Below are positions 9,003 to 17,409 of a DNA stretch of 64,000 bases, piece after piece. Location of the stretch: positions 1-64,000 of the forward strand of contig NZ_JAHBBH010000004.1 of assembly GCF_019331735.1 (NCBI RefSeq), written 5' to 3'. Under the pieces are notes generated by a model. It searched no databases and was not told where the DNA came from. It worked only from the letters and a program-made list of their open reading frames with translations. Source of the stretch: Bifidobacterium miconis (lineage in GTDB: Bacteria > Actinomycetota > Actinomycetes > Actinomycetales > Bifidobacteriaceae). The position numbers were made by a program, and so were the translations under genes. The stretch's first letter is position 1. Each line of letters starts with the position of its first letter.

Positions 9003-10055
9003 ATGACCACCAGACAAGCCGGAACCCGACCGCCGACCAGCAAGGACGTCGCCGCCTTGGCGGGCGTATCCCAGAGCACGGTGTCGTTCGTCATCAACGG
9101 TAAGAACACCGTGTCCGAAGCGACGCGACGGCGGGTCGAGGAGGCGATGCGCAAGCTCAACTACCAACCGAACGCCGGCGCGCGCACGTTGAAGACAAAC
9201 CGCACCAACATCATCGCGCTGTTCGTGGAGATGAGCGAGACGATCGACGCCAATGAGACCACGCCGTACATCGACGCCATCGTGCGCAGCGCACGCGCAC
9301 GCGATTACGACGTCATCCTCACCACCACGCATGACGGCGTGGCCGCGCTCAAGCGCATGGCCGGCAAATCGATCTGTGACGGCTTCATCCTCATGGACGT
9401 CAGCCGTGAGGACCCGCGCATCCCAATCGCCGCCGAACTCAGCCAACCCGTCACGCTCGTGGGCCGTGCGACCAACGCGCGCGGGCTGGACTGCGTGGAC
9501 GCCGACGCCCGCAAAGCCGCACTGTTGGCCGTGGATGAGCTCGCCGACACCGGGCATCACCATGTGACGATGGTCGGTACGCAACTGGGTAGCGACCCGA
9601 ATGAATACAACTTCGTCGACGAGTTCTACAGCACCGCACACCAACGCGCGGACGAACGCGGACTGGGATTCTCCATCGTGCAACGACTCGGCGAAGGCTG
9701 GCCCGGCATCGAGAAGACCGTCGACCAACTGCTGCTGCATGCCGATGACCGCCTTGGCATCATCGTCCGGCAACCTCAGCCTACCGAATGGCTGCTGCGC
9801 ACGTTGCGCCGGCACAACGTGATTCCCGGACAGGATGTCTCCGTGGTGTCGTACTGCTCGGACTACGCCGCAACATCATTCGAATGGCAGGTCACCAACG
9901 TATCCACCACGCCTGAGCGACTGTCCGAACGAGCCGCTGGCCTGCTCTTCGACCGCCTCGAAGGCAATCGCGACCGTGATGCACGATGCGAGTTGATCGC
10001 GCCTGCAGGCATCACACGCCGCACCACCACCATCGATTGGAGAACCCGCGGGTAG
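9003..10055 (+). CDS. LacI-family transcriptional regulator of the GH31/GH43 sugar locus
   Basis: 350 residues from ATG 9003, with AGAGGA eight bases upstream. The N-terminal helix-turn-helix reads SKDVAALAGVSQSTVSFVINGKN and is followed by a hinge helix. Residues ~65-345 form the periplasmic-binding-protein-like sensor domain. It sits 157 bases downstream of the GH31 gene on the same strand. It probably represses both divergent units by binding the TAATACGTATTA sites and releases them on binding a sugar. The effector is not known. Confidence 0.9.
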   Translation: MTTRQAGTRPPTSKDVAALAGVSQSTVSFVINGKNTVSEATRRRVEEAMRKLNYQPNAGARTLKTNRTNIIALFVEMSETIDANETTPYIDAIVRSARARDYDVILTTTHDGVAALKRMAGKSICDGFILMDVSREDPRIPIAAELSQPVTLVGRATNARGLDCVDADARKAALLAVDELADTGHHHVTMVGTQLGSDPNEYNFVDEFYSTAHQRADERGLGFSIVQRLGEGWPGIEKTVDQLLLHADDRLGIIVRQPQPTEWLLRTLRRHNVIPGQDVSVVSYCSDYAATSFEWQVTNVSTTPERLSERAAGLLFDRLEGNRDRDARCELIAPAGITRRTTTIDWRTRG

Positions 10056-10131
10056 TCCGACGTAGCGGATACCTTCGCGTTCTACGGGTTTTGTGGCACA
10101 TGCCTTTCATAACCACCCAAGAGAGCACTTA

Positions 10132-10186
10132 GCTTCATGGATGGTCCTGAAGCTATGCCTCGCTCTTCATGACCACATGAAGAGCG
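10132..10186. terminator. Two adjacent hairpins between convergent lacI and nrdG
   Basis: The first hairpin pairs AGCTTCA (10132-10138) with TGAAGCT (10148-10154). The second has perfect 11-bp arms CGCTCTTCATG (10161-10171) and its complement (10176-10186) around a four-base ACCA loop. No long T tract follows on either strand. The position between converging genes suggests bidirectional 3'-end formation or mRNA protection. Nothing else is seen in the 190-base gap. Confidence 0.5.
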
Positions 10187-10245
10187 GTTCTCACGGCAGA
10201 GGAATTCATGATTCCCGCGATGCGGATTCATCTCCTGACCATCCG

Positions 10246-10956
10246 TCAGGACGCCTGCGACCCTTCGCCGGCCTCGCGGTCCTTGAGGTAAATCTCGGGG
10301 ATGTCCCGCTCCTGGTCGTGGAGCTTGGCCCAGATGACGGGTTTGCCCGCCTCCAACGACTTGGGCACGTCGAGGATGCGCTGGTTGGCGGAACCGCGGA
10401 ACTGCAGCAACGAATCGTGCTGCGACTTGATGTAGCGGCCGTCGACGAGGATGTCGATGAGGCGCAGCAGCGCCATTTTGTCCTCGGTTTCGCCGGGGCG
10501 CATGAGTTCCTCCCACGTGTAGCCGGTCCAGCACCAGATATCCTTCTCGTGGCCGAATTCGGCGCGGATGCGTTCGGCGAGCGGCACGAGCACTGGCGTG
10601 TTCAGCAGCGGTTCGCCGCCGAGGAACGTGATGCCCTGCACCCACGGCGCCTTCAGATCGTCGATGATCTTGTCTTCGAGCCGCTGCGTGTACTCGTGGC
10701 CGGCCTGGAAGTCCCAGATGGACGAGTTGAAGCAGTCGACGCAGTGGAACGGGCAGCCGGAGACGTACAGCGAGTTGCGCACACCCTCGCCGTCGGTGAC
10801 GATGAACGTCTTGTAGTCGGCGATCATGCGCTTGGACATGCGCCGGCCATCCCACTGTCCGGCACGCGGATTGTTCGCCTCGTCGGTCGGAATCGACGGC
10901 CCGCGCCCCGTCTCCCCCGCCGCAAAATCATGCAACGTCGGTTGTCTGTCCATCAT
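10246..10956 (-). CDS. nrdG: Anaerobic ribonucleoside-triphosphate reductase activating protein
   Basis: 236 residues. This is the radical-SAM enzyme that installs the glycyl radical on NrdD. The SAM-cluster motif CPFHCVDC (CX3CX2C, near residue 68) is intact, followed by the GGEP motif (TFLGGEPLL) that binds SAM. A ~45-residue N-terminal extension precedes the core. It lies downstream of nrdD on the same strand, separated by 217 bases that hold a palindromic repeat element and a hairpin, so it may be read through from the nrdD promoter or have its own. Confidence 0.95.
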   Translation of the reverse strand: MMDRQPTLHDFAAGETGRGPSIPTDEANNPRAGQWDGRRMSKRMIADYKTFIVTDGEGVRNSLYVSGCPFHCVDCFNSSIWDFQAGHEYTQRLEDKIIDDLKAPWVQGITFLGGEPLLNTPVLVPLAERIRAEFGHEKDIWCWTGYTWEELMRPGETEDKMALLRLIDILVDGRYIKSQHDSLLQFRGSANQRILDVPKSLEAGKPVIWAKLHDQERDIPEIYLKDREAGEGSQAS

Positions 10957-10982
10957 CGCACCGTCCTCTCGTCATACGCACA

Positions 10983-11016
10983 AAGAGACGACCCGTAAGT
11001 ACACGGATCGTCTCTT
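10983..11016 (-). terminator. Hairpin between nrdD and nrdG
   Basis: AAGAGACGA (10983-10991) pairs with TCGTCTCTT (11008-11016), and an inner CCGT/ACGG pair leaves a short loop. Only three Ts follow on the minus strand, so it is at most a weak terminator ahead of the nrdG ribosome site (AGAGGA). Confidence 0.45.
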
Positions 11017-11062
11017 CACCAATTCAATCGCCCAGCCCAACCGTAACGTCCCGAATCGGCGA

Positions 11063-11152
11063 GTGGGCCGGGTCAGGATGCGTGTCGAGACCGTAAAGAC
11101 TCGGCCAGAGCGGCCCGGAGCGTGTCACGATACGCATCCTGACCCGGCCCAC
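11063..11152. repeat. Long-palindrome repeat element, copy A (conserved loop)
   Basis: 25-bp arms at 11063-11087 and 11128-11152 (24 of 25 positions pair) enclose a 40-nt loop. The loop contains GAGCGGCCCGGAGCGTGTC. The same 19-base core is found in the loop of a second element at 46845-46930, whose arms are unrelated in sequence. Both elements start 20-35 bases downstream of the stop codon of a minus-strand gene (nrdD here, glmS there). Confidence 0.7.
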
Positions 11153-11173
11153 GGTTACCCGACTATGCAAACG

Positions 11174-13570
11174 TTACTTGGCCTCTTCGAACCACTCGCG
11201 CGTCTGACCGTCGGCCAGCGTCACGTGGCCGGTCTCGCCGCTCATGTGCTTGACGCGGTGCGAGATCTCCTCGTGACGCCCGTGCACCATCGGGCGCTGG
11301 ACCGGGTTGCCGAGGTAGCCGCAGGTGCGCTTGGTCACGTTGCACTTGTCCGGGTCGGAGTTGCCGCACTCGGGGCACTTGAAGCCCTCGTCGGTCGGCT
11401 CGAAGTCGCCCTGGAAGCCGCACACGAAGCAGTGGTCGATCGGCGTGTTGGTGCCGAGGTAGCCGATGCCGATGTTGTAGGCGTAGTCCCACACGGCCTC
11501 GAGCGCCTTCGGGTTGTCCTGCAGGCACGGGTACTCGCAGTAGTTGATGAAGCCGCCGGACGCGTAGTACGGGAAATCCTTCTCGTAGTTGAGCTTCTCC
11601 ATCGGGGTCGGCTGCAGCCACACCGGGTAGTGGAACGAGTTGGTGTAAAAGTCGTGGTCGGTCACGCCTTCGACGCGGCCGAACTTCTCGCGGTCCATGC
11701 GGTTGAAGCGGTCGGTGAGCGACTCGGCCGGCGTGGAGTACACGGAGTAGTGGTAGCCCTCCTGCTTGCTCCACTGCTTGCACAGCTCGCTCATGCGCTT
11801 GACGATCGAGAGCGCGAACTCCTTGCCTTCCGGATCCCAGCCGTGGTCGCGGATCCAGTTCTTGCCATAGAACACGGCGGTGGTCTCCGCGAGACCGATG
11901 TAGCCGAGCGAGACGGTGGCGCGCTCGTTCTTGAACAGCTGGTCGACGTTGTCGTTCGCGCCGAGGCGGCCGAACGCGCCGAAGCGGAACAGGGTCGGGG
12001 CGTTGACCGGCGTGGCCTGCTTGCAGCGCATGATGCGGAACTGCAGGGCCTGATGCGCGACCTCCATGCGCTCCTCGAACAGCTTCCAGAAGCGGGCCTT
12101 GTCGCCGTGGGATTCGAGCGCGATGCGCGGCACGTTCACGGAGACGACGCCGAGGTTCATGCGGCCGTCCTCCTCGTCCTTGCCGGTGGCCGGGTTGATC
12201 CAGCCCTGCAGGAAGGAACGGCAGCCCATCGGCGCCTTGAAGGAGCCGGTGATCTTGACGATGTTCTCGTAGAATACGACGTCCGGGTACATGCGCTTGG
12301 TGGCGCATTCGAGCGCGAGCTGCTTGATGTCGTAGTTCGGGTCGCCCTTGTCGGCGTTCACGCCGTGCTTGAGGGTGAACACGAGCTTCGGGAAGATGGC
12401 GGTGTGGTGCTCCTTGCCGAGGCCGCGGATGCGGTTGAGCAGGATCGCGCGCTGGATCTCGCGGGCGAACCAGTCGGTGCCGAGGCCGAAGCCGATGGTC
12501 ACGAACGGGGTCTGGCCGTTGGAGACGCGGTTGGAGTTGATCTGGTACTCCATGGTCTGCATCGCGTCGTAGATCGACTTGCGGGTGCGGATCTTGGCGA
12601 GGATCTCGCGCTCCTGCTCGAGCTCGTCGACGTCGGTGTGGAACGGGGTGTCCATCGGCAGCGGCTCGCGGTTGCCGAAGTGCAGCTTGGACGGCTCGTT
12701 GGCCTTCGCGTTCTCGACCTGACGGCGGGCGAATTCGACCGGCATGCCGTCGGGGATGGTTTCGCGGGCCTCCTCGAGGAACTTCTCGTAGTCCTTCTTC
12801 GCGTAGACGGCGAGATGCTCGTCGGCGCGGTTGGCGGTCTGGCCGCCGTACTGGCTGGAGGCCACGTCCTTCATGATCTGCGTGATCTGCGTGGCGGCGA
12901 TGGCGATGGACTTCGGGGAGGCCATCGGCGCGTTGCCGAGCGTGAAACCGTTGGCGAGCATGTCCCAGAAGTTCGGGAGGCTGCAGTTGGACTGCGCGGT
13001 GAACGGCGAGTAGTCGGCGTCGTGGAAGTGGATGTCGCCCTTCATGTGGGCGTTGGAGACGGCCGGCGGCAGCATGTTGAACGCGGCGGCCTTGGAGACG
13101 GCGCCGGCGAGCAGATCGCGCTGCGTGGCGTACACGTTGGCGTCCTTGTTCGCGTTCTCGTGGATGAGGGTCGGATCCTGGTTGATGAAGCGGGCGACGG
13201 CCTCGTTCACGTCGGTGGCCTTGGCGCGCTGGATGTCCTTGTCGAGACGGTAGTTGGTGTAGGCGCGCGCGACGTCGTACAGGTGCGCGTCGATGAGCGC
13301 GTGCTCGACGAGGTTCTGGATGTCCTCGATCTTGGCCGGTCCGTTGTAGCGTTCCTTGATTTCGCCTTCCACCTGGTTGGCGAAGCCGCGGATCATCTGC
13401 TCCTCTTCGGGGCCGACTTGCTTGTCAAGGTCGCCGAAGGCGGACTTCACGGCCTCGATGATGTTGACCGGGTCGAAGTCGACCACGCGGCCGTCACGCT
13501 TCTCCACCAGCACGGTGCCGACGGTGCCGCGGGTGCCCGATGCGGTGTCGTTCATCATCTGAGCTTCCAT
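11174..13570 (-). CDS. nrdD: Anaerobic (class III) ribonucleoside-triphosphate reductase
   Basis: 798 residues from ATG 13570, chosen because AAGGACTTCAG precedes it; another ATG five codons earlier lacks this spacing. It reduces ribonucleoside triphosphates to deoxy forms under anoxia using a glycyl radical made by NrdG. An ATP-cone domain (VEKRDGRVVDFDPVNIIEAV) opens the protein and provides allosteric control. The C-terminus has four zinc-type cysteines (CFVCGF ... CPEC) and the glycyl-radical loop RTCGYLG. Two NrdR-like boxes lie 119-165 bases upstream. No class I or II reductase is in the window. Confidence 0.97.
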   Translation of the reverse strand: MEAQMMNDTASGTRGTVGTVLVEKRDGRVVDFDPVNIIEAVKSAFGDLDKQVGPEEEQMIRGFANQVEGEIKERYNGPAKIEDIQNLVEHALIDAHLYDVARAYTNYRLDKDIQRAKATDVNEAVARFINQDPTLIHENANKDANVYATQRDLLAGAVSKAAAFNMLPPAVSNAHMKGDIHFHDADYSPFTAQSNCSLPNFWDMLANGFTLGNAPMASPKSIAIAATQITQIMKDVASSQYGGQTANRADEHLAVYAKKDYEKFLEEARETIPDGMPVEFARRQVENAKANEPSKLHFGNREPLPMDTPFHTDVDELEQEREILAKIRTRKSIYDAMQTMEYQINSNRVSNGQTPFVTIGFGLGTDWFAREIQRAILLNRIRGLGKEHHTAIFPKLVFTLKHGVNADKGDPNYDIKQLALECATKRMYPDVVFYENIVKITGSFKAPMGCRSFLQGWINPATGKDEEDGRMNLGVVSVNVPRIALESHGDKARFWKLFEERMEVAHQALQFRIMRCKQATPVNAPTLFRFGAFGRLGANDNVDQLFKNERATVSLGYIGLAETTAVFYGKNWIRDHGWDPEGKEFALSIVKRMSELCKQWSKQEGYHYSVYSTPAESLTDRFNRMDREKFGRVEGVTDHDFYTNSFHYPVWLQPTPMEKLNYEKDFPYYASGGFINYCEYPCLQDNPKALEAVWDYAYNIGIGYLGTNTPIDHCFVCGFQGDFEPTDEGFKCPECGNSDPDKCNVTKRTCGYLGNPVQRPMVHGRHEEISHRVKHMSGETGHVTLADGQTREWFEEAK

Positions 13571-13688
13571 CTGAAGTCCTTCCATAGTTTGCCTGTTCCT
13601 GCCTGTCTTCACTTGTCTGGACGGCCCTTCGAGGCCGGTGTCGCACCGCCGCGCGTTGCGCGGCCTTAAGTACTGTACGGCAACCCCA

Positions 13689-13704
13689 CCCCGATATCTA
13701 GTGG
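13689..13704. promoter_or_regulatory. nrdR box: NrdR box 1 (putative)
   Basis: CCCCGATATCTAGTGG matches the NrdR consensus ACACWATATATWGTGT at 11 of 16 positions, including the central ATAT and the GTG end. It is paired with a second box exactly 31 bp away. NrdR represses ribonucleotide reductase genes when ATP/dATP signals sufficiency. Confidence 0.65.
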
Positions 13705-13719
13705 CGACCCGCCGTCTCA

Positions 13720-13735
13720 AACCTACATATAGTGG
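13720..13735. promoter_or_regulatory. nrdR box: NrdR box 2 (putative)
   Basis: AACCTACATATAGTGG matches the NrdR consensus at 12 of 16 positions. The 31-bp centre-to-centre spacing from box 1 is three helical turns, the arrangement known for tandem NrdR boxes. Confidence 0.65.
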
Positions 13736-13917
13736 TCTTCGGCGGAATTGCGCCAGAAAACGCTGCTATGTGATTTAGGCGACGAAGCGTGTTCCGCGTG
13801 TCGCGGGCGGGCGGTCCTGACGGCCGGCTGCCGAAGCCCCCTGCAAGGCCCACATGAGGATACGGCATCGCCGCAACGGACACGCCGTCGTCCGGCCGAT
13901 GGGCGAATCTGGAGGGC

Positions 13918-15213
13918 ATGAATCAGGATCCGGGATATCAGGTGGGCATGCCGGCCTTCGCGGGCGGCAACGCGCCGGCCGCGCCCAAGCCGATCGACCA
14001 GCTGCCGCGACTGGCCAGCCAGACCACGGCGGAGAACCCGTGGCCCGTGTCCGTGCTGAGCCAGAAGTTCCACGTTGCCGTGGAGAAATGGCCCGCGGCA
14101 TGGATCTGCGGGCAGATCACCGAAATCAACACGCGCCGCGCCGGCTCGGCCTATCTGACCGTGCGCGACGATTTCGAGGACGTCGCGATCTCCGTGTCCG
14201 GATGGCGCGACTTCGCGCGCAAGGCCGCCGCGTTCCGGCAGGGCGACCGCGTGGTCGTCCACGGCAAGGCCGACATCTGGATCAAGCAGACGCGGCTGAG
14301 CTTCATCGGCGACGACATCCGCAAGCTCGGCTCCGGCGGCGGTCTCAAGGAGCAGATCGACGAACTGCGCCGCAAGCTCAAGGGCGAGGGCCTGTTCGAC
14401 GCCGACCGCAAGATCCCCCTGCCCGAGTTCCCGTCGTGCATCGGACTGATCTGCGCGCCGCAGGCCCGCGCCGAAGGCGACGTGATCACCAACGTGAACC
14501 TGCGCTGGCCGTCCGTCAGGTTCAAGGTCGTGCACGCGCACGTGCAGGGACCGCAGTGCCCGCCCGACATCGTCGCCGCAATCCGCATGCTGGACGCCGA
14601 TCCGGACGTCGATGTGATCATCGTGGCGCGTGGCGGCGGCGCGTTCGAGGACCTCATCGGCTTCTCCGACGAATCCGTCGTGCGCGCGGCCGCGGCGTGC
14701 GCGACGCCGATCGTGTCCGCGATCGGGCACGAGGACGACTGGACGCTCATCGACCTCGCCGTCGACCTGCGCGCGTCCACGCCGACCGATGCGGCGAAAA
14801 AAGTCGTGCCGGACGTCAACGAACAGTGGCAGCTGGTCACCGGCGCAATCGAACGCATGCGCATGCGCATCGAATCGCGCGTGTCCAACGAAATGCGGCT
14901 CGTCGACGGCTACGCGAACAGGCCGAGCCTGACTCGGCCGCTCACCATGCTCGAACCGCACCAGCGATTCATTGACGACGCTCGCCGCCGCATGGACATC
15001 GGCCTGCGGCGCATCACCGACGACGCGAGCCTGACCATCGAAAAACTGCATGCCAGTCTGACCGCGCTCAGCCCGCAGTCCACGCTCGACCGCGGCTACG
15101 CCGTCGTGCAGACCGCCGACGGCCACGTGATCGACGATCCCGTCGCGGTTTCGGCCGGCGACCCGATCACCGTCACGCTCAAGCACGGGCCGCTCAACGC
15201 AACCGTCTCGTAG
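13918..15213 (+). CDS. xseA: Exodeoxyribonuclease VII large subunit
   Basis: 431 residues. An N-terminal OB-fold (WICGQITEINTR ... RVVVHGKADIW) binds single-stranded DNA. It is followed by the catalytic core with the VIIVARGGGAFEDLIGFSDE and SAIGHEDDWTLIDLAVDLRASTPT motifs of the family, then a coiled-coil region and a short C-terminal segment (LDRGYAVV). With XseB it forms exonuclease VII, which degrades single-stranded DNA in repair. xseB follows 98 bases downstream. Confidence 0.96.
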   Translation: MNQDPGYQVGMPAFAGGNAPAAPKPIDQLPRLASQTTAENPWPVSVLSQKFHVAVEKWPAAWICGQITEINTRRAGSAYLTVRDDFEDVAISVSGWRDFARKAAAFRQGDRVVVHGKADIWIKQTRLSFIGDDIRKLGSGGGLKEQIDELRRKLKGEGLFDADRKIPLPEFPSCIGLICAPQARAEGDVITNVNLRWPSVRFKVVHAHVQGPQCPPDIVAAIRMLDADPDVDVIIVARGGGAFEDLIGFSDESVVRAAAACATPIVSAIGHEDDWTLIDLAVDLRASTPTDAAKKVVPDVNEQWQLVTGAIERMRMRIESRVSNEMRLVDGYANRPSLTRPLTMLEPHQRFIDDARRRMDIGLRRITDDASLTIEKLHASLTALSPQSTLDRGYAVVQTADGHVIDDPVAVSAGDPITVTLKHGPLNATVS

Positions 15214-15311
15214 ACGCATCGTCCGTCACACGACGACGCCTCCCGACGGGCAACCGACGCAACGCCATACGACCGACATCCATCCGTCCAACCGAAACAC
15301 AAGGAACCAAC

Positions 15312-15608
15312 ATGACCGACAAGACCAACGCAACCGCATCCCCCGCCTCCTCCCTGACCGACAAGGAGCGCGAAGAGATCGCGCAGATGCCCTACGAGGA
15401 GGCGCGTGACAGGCTCATCCAAGCCGTGCAGAAGCTTGAGACGGGCGGGCTGAACCTCGACCAGTCCATGCGCCAGTGGGAGCTCGGCGAGGCGCTCGCC
15501 AAGCGCGCGCAGAGCCTGCTCAACGACGTCAAGGCCAAGCTCGACGCCGCTCAGGCCGAACAGGCCACCAGCGCGAACACCGCCGGCACGCAATCCAATC
15601 TGGACTGA
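15312..15608 (+). CDS. xseB: Exodeoxyribonuclease VII small subunit
   Basis: 98 residues. The central MPYEEARDRLIQAVQKLETGG and LDQSMRQWELGEALAKRAQSLL are the two helices typical of XseB, which coats the coiled coil of XseA. The Thr/Ala/Ser-rich N-terminus (~18 residues) and C-terminal tail are longer than the minimal ~75-residue protein. An AAGGAACCAAC motif precedes the ATG. Confidence 0.93.
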   Translation: MTDKTNATASPASSLTDKEREEIAQMPYEEARDRLIQAVQKLETGGLNLDQSMRQWELGEALAKRAQSLLNDVKAKLDAAQAEQATSANTAGTQSNLD

Positions 15609-15617
15609 GACCACGTC

Positions 15618-16958
15618 TCATTTCACGGCGATCGTGGCGAGCAGCGCGGCGTGGTCCGAACCGGGGATCCTCTCCACCTGCATCTGTCCGGCCGTCATGC
15701 CCTTGTCGAGCACGACATGGTCGATGCCGGCGAATCGCGGCAGCGGGAACCGGTCGGCCGGCCACGTGAACGTGAAGCCGTGGCCGGCCAGCTGCGCCGC
15801 ATCGGAGAACCGGTTGCCGAGAAAGTCCCGGAACGGCGCGTGGTCGGCCGTCGCGTTGAAATCGCCCATGAACACGTATCGCGTGCCCTCGTGCGCGCGC
15901 ATCAGGCCGAGCTCGTCCAGCGAACGTTTCCATTGGCGCCAGTATCCGCGCGTGGGCGACGTCGTGTGCACCGACACGAACCGCACGTCTGTGCCGTCGA
16001 AGTCGACCGTGCCTCCCGGCATGAACGAGGCGCTCGAGTTCACGTCGTCGTCGGCAGGGTCGCCGAGCGGCGTGGCCGACCACAGCCCGTTGCCGTACAC
16101 GCCGTCCGACGTGGACACCTGCGCGTACGGCAGATAGTCGCGGATGCCGGCGTCGTCCAGCGCCTGCACGAACTCGTCGGTCGTTTCCTGCAGCGCGAGG
16201 ACCTCCACGCGCTGCTCGCTGACCAGCTTGACGATCGACGCGGCGTCGGCCCTGCCCTTGTACACGTTGCAGGTCATGACGCGCGCGTACGCGTCCCGCG
16301 TGTTCGCGGACGCGCCGGACACGGCCGCGATCGCAGCCGGCGACAGGCTCGACGACAGCGAGAAGAACGGCCGTTGCCACCATGCCTGCGCGGCGATGCA
16401 CACGATGGCAAGCAGCATCGCAAGCCAACGTTTGCCGATCCACGCGAGGATGAACGCGACGACCGCGGACAGGACGAACCAGGGCGTGACCGCGATCAGC
16501 ACCGGCAGATACGGCAACGCCTGCAAGTCGGCCGGCAGCGCGCGAGCGGCGGAACCCAGCAGCGAGGCCACGGCCAGCATCCACGCCAGCACGCCGGCGA
16601 TGCGGCGGAACGGCGACGACGAGGAGGCCTTGCAGCCGGACCGACCGGACCGACCGGACCGTGCAACGTGTCCGGTTCCGTCCGAACGCCGTGTACGGGC
16701 GGAACCATTGCCGGAACGAAGAGGCGACGATGACGACCGCCGATATGACCCGGCGGATGAGGCAACGGACGGTTTGGCGGAAGCGCGGCCGGCGTCGGAA
16801 CGCGCCGACCGCCCGGAGGCCGGCGTCGAGCCCGCGACTCCGGCACGCGAGGATCGTCCGACGCCGTCCGTGCCGTTCCTTCGTCCGCCCGATCGGACGC
16901 TCGCCGATCGACCGCCCGCCGACCGGCGAGCGCCGTTTGCCGTTGTCGCCATGCGCAT
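15618..16958 (-). CDS. Membrane-anchored endonuclease/exonuclease/phosphatase-family protein
   Basis: 446 residues from ATG 16958 (AAAGGA five bases upstream). A basic Ser/Arg/Gly-rich cytoplasmic N-terminus of ~110 residues precedes three membrane helices (AGVLAWMLAVASLLG ..., LPVLIAVTPWFVLSAVVAFILAWIG, WLAMLLAIVCIAAQAWW). The DNase-I-like domain faces outside the membrane. Family motifs are present: MTCNVYKG, LALQETTDE (metal-ligand Glu), VFMGDFNATADH and the terminal GSDHAALLATI with the catalytic Asp-His. The substrate is unknown; related exported proteins cleave nucleic acids, phosphoinositides or other phosphodiesters. It converges on xseB and is divergent from the tRNA gene. Confidence 0.85.
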   Translation of the reverse strand: MRMATTANGARRSAGGRSASVRSGGRRNGTDGVGRSSRAGVAGSTPASGRSARSDAGRASAKPSVASSAGSYRRSSSSPLRSGNGSARTRRSDGTGHVARSGRSGRSGCKASSSSPFRRIAGVLAWMLAVASLLGSAARALPADLQALPYLPVLIAVTPWFVLSAVVAFILAWIGKRWLAMLLAIVCIAAQAWWQRPFFSLSSSLSPAAIAAVSGASANTRDAYARVMTCNVYKGRADAASIVKLVSEQRVEVLALQETTDEFVQALDDAGIRDYLPYAQVSTSDGVYGNGLWSATPLGDPADDDVNSSASFMPGGTVDFDGTDVRFVSVHTTSPTRGYWRQWKRSLDELGLMRAHEGTRYVFMGDFNATADHAPFRDFLGNRFSDAAQLAGHGFTFTWPADRFPLPRFAGIDHVVLDKGMTAGQMQVERIPGSDHAALLATIAVK

Positions 16959-17142
16959 CCCGTTCCTTTCCGCCACCACCATATCGTGCGCCGCACGGCC
17001 GGCCGCGCATCCGCATGAACCATTCACAGGAGCCACAACGGCATCGATCACCCCAGCGGACGGCGAGGCACGCACATCCTGCGCATCCGCTCTCCGTAGC
17101 GTCTCAGCCTCCGCCGCGGCGAGGCGCTGTACGGGCCGCATG

Positions 17143-17148
17143 TACAAT
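17143..17148 (+). promoter_or_regulatory. -10 hexamer of the tRNA-Arg gene
   Basis: TACAAT ends 11 bases before the mature tRNA start. No convincing -35 hexamer is visible at the usual spacing. Confidence 0.4.
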
Positions 17149-17159
17149 AGAACATCGTC

Positions 17160-17235
17160 GCCTCGGTAGCTCAGGGGATAGAGCACCGCTCTCCTAAAGC
17201 GGGTGTCGTCAGTTCGAATCTGATCCGGGGCACCA
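17160..17235 (+). tRNA. tRNA-Arg (CCT)
   Basis: 76 nt including an encoded CCA end. The acceptor stem GCCTCGG / CCGGGGC pairs with one G-T wobble, and the D arm GCTC/GAGC is present. The anticodon stem CCGCT/AGCGG carries loop CTCCTAA, giving anticodon CCT. The T arm is GTCAG-TTCGAAT-CTGAT. Arg-CCT genes are frequent integration sites for mobile elements, and the region behind it (17.4-18.8 kb) looks accessory. Confidence 0.95.
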
Positions 17236-17239
17236 TCAG

Positions 17240-17270
17240 ATCCCTTGAAGTCGTAGATTTCAAGGGATTT
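17240..17270 (+). terminator. Intrinsic terminator of the tRNA gene
   Basis: Ten-bp arms ATCCCTTGAA (17240-17249) and its complement (17259-17268) with a nine-base loop, followed by TT. This is a plausible tRNA terminator with a short U tail. Confidence 0.6.
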
Positions 17271-17409
17271 CCATTACCTCACTCAGCAATCTCCCTCACC
17301 GATGAATTATGCTGACGCATGTCAGATTCTCGCACAGCGATGTACAAGAACCGGACGGCTTAAGCCCATAGGCACCGCATCATAAACGGTTGAACATCAA
17401 GGATCGAAG

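Larger units (their letters stand above)
13571..13917. promoter_or_regulatory. Divergent region between nrdD and xseA
   Basis: 347 bases without a supportable gene. It contains the two NrdR-like boxes (13689-13704 and 13720-13735), and an AT-richer patch around 13690-13740 that probably holds the nrdD promoter. No obvious ribosome-site-led small frame was seen. Confidence 0.5.

Noticed and set aside
10826-13669. 947-codon open frame on the plus strand opposite nrdD
   Set aside because: It is the antisense shadow of the GC-biased nrdD gene; composition is Val/Leu/Arg/Gly-rich without motifs, and nrdD on the other strand has all family motifs.
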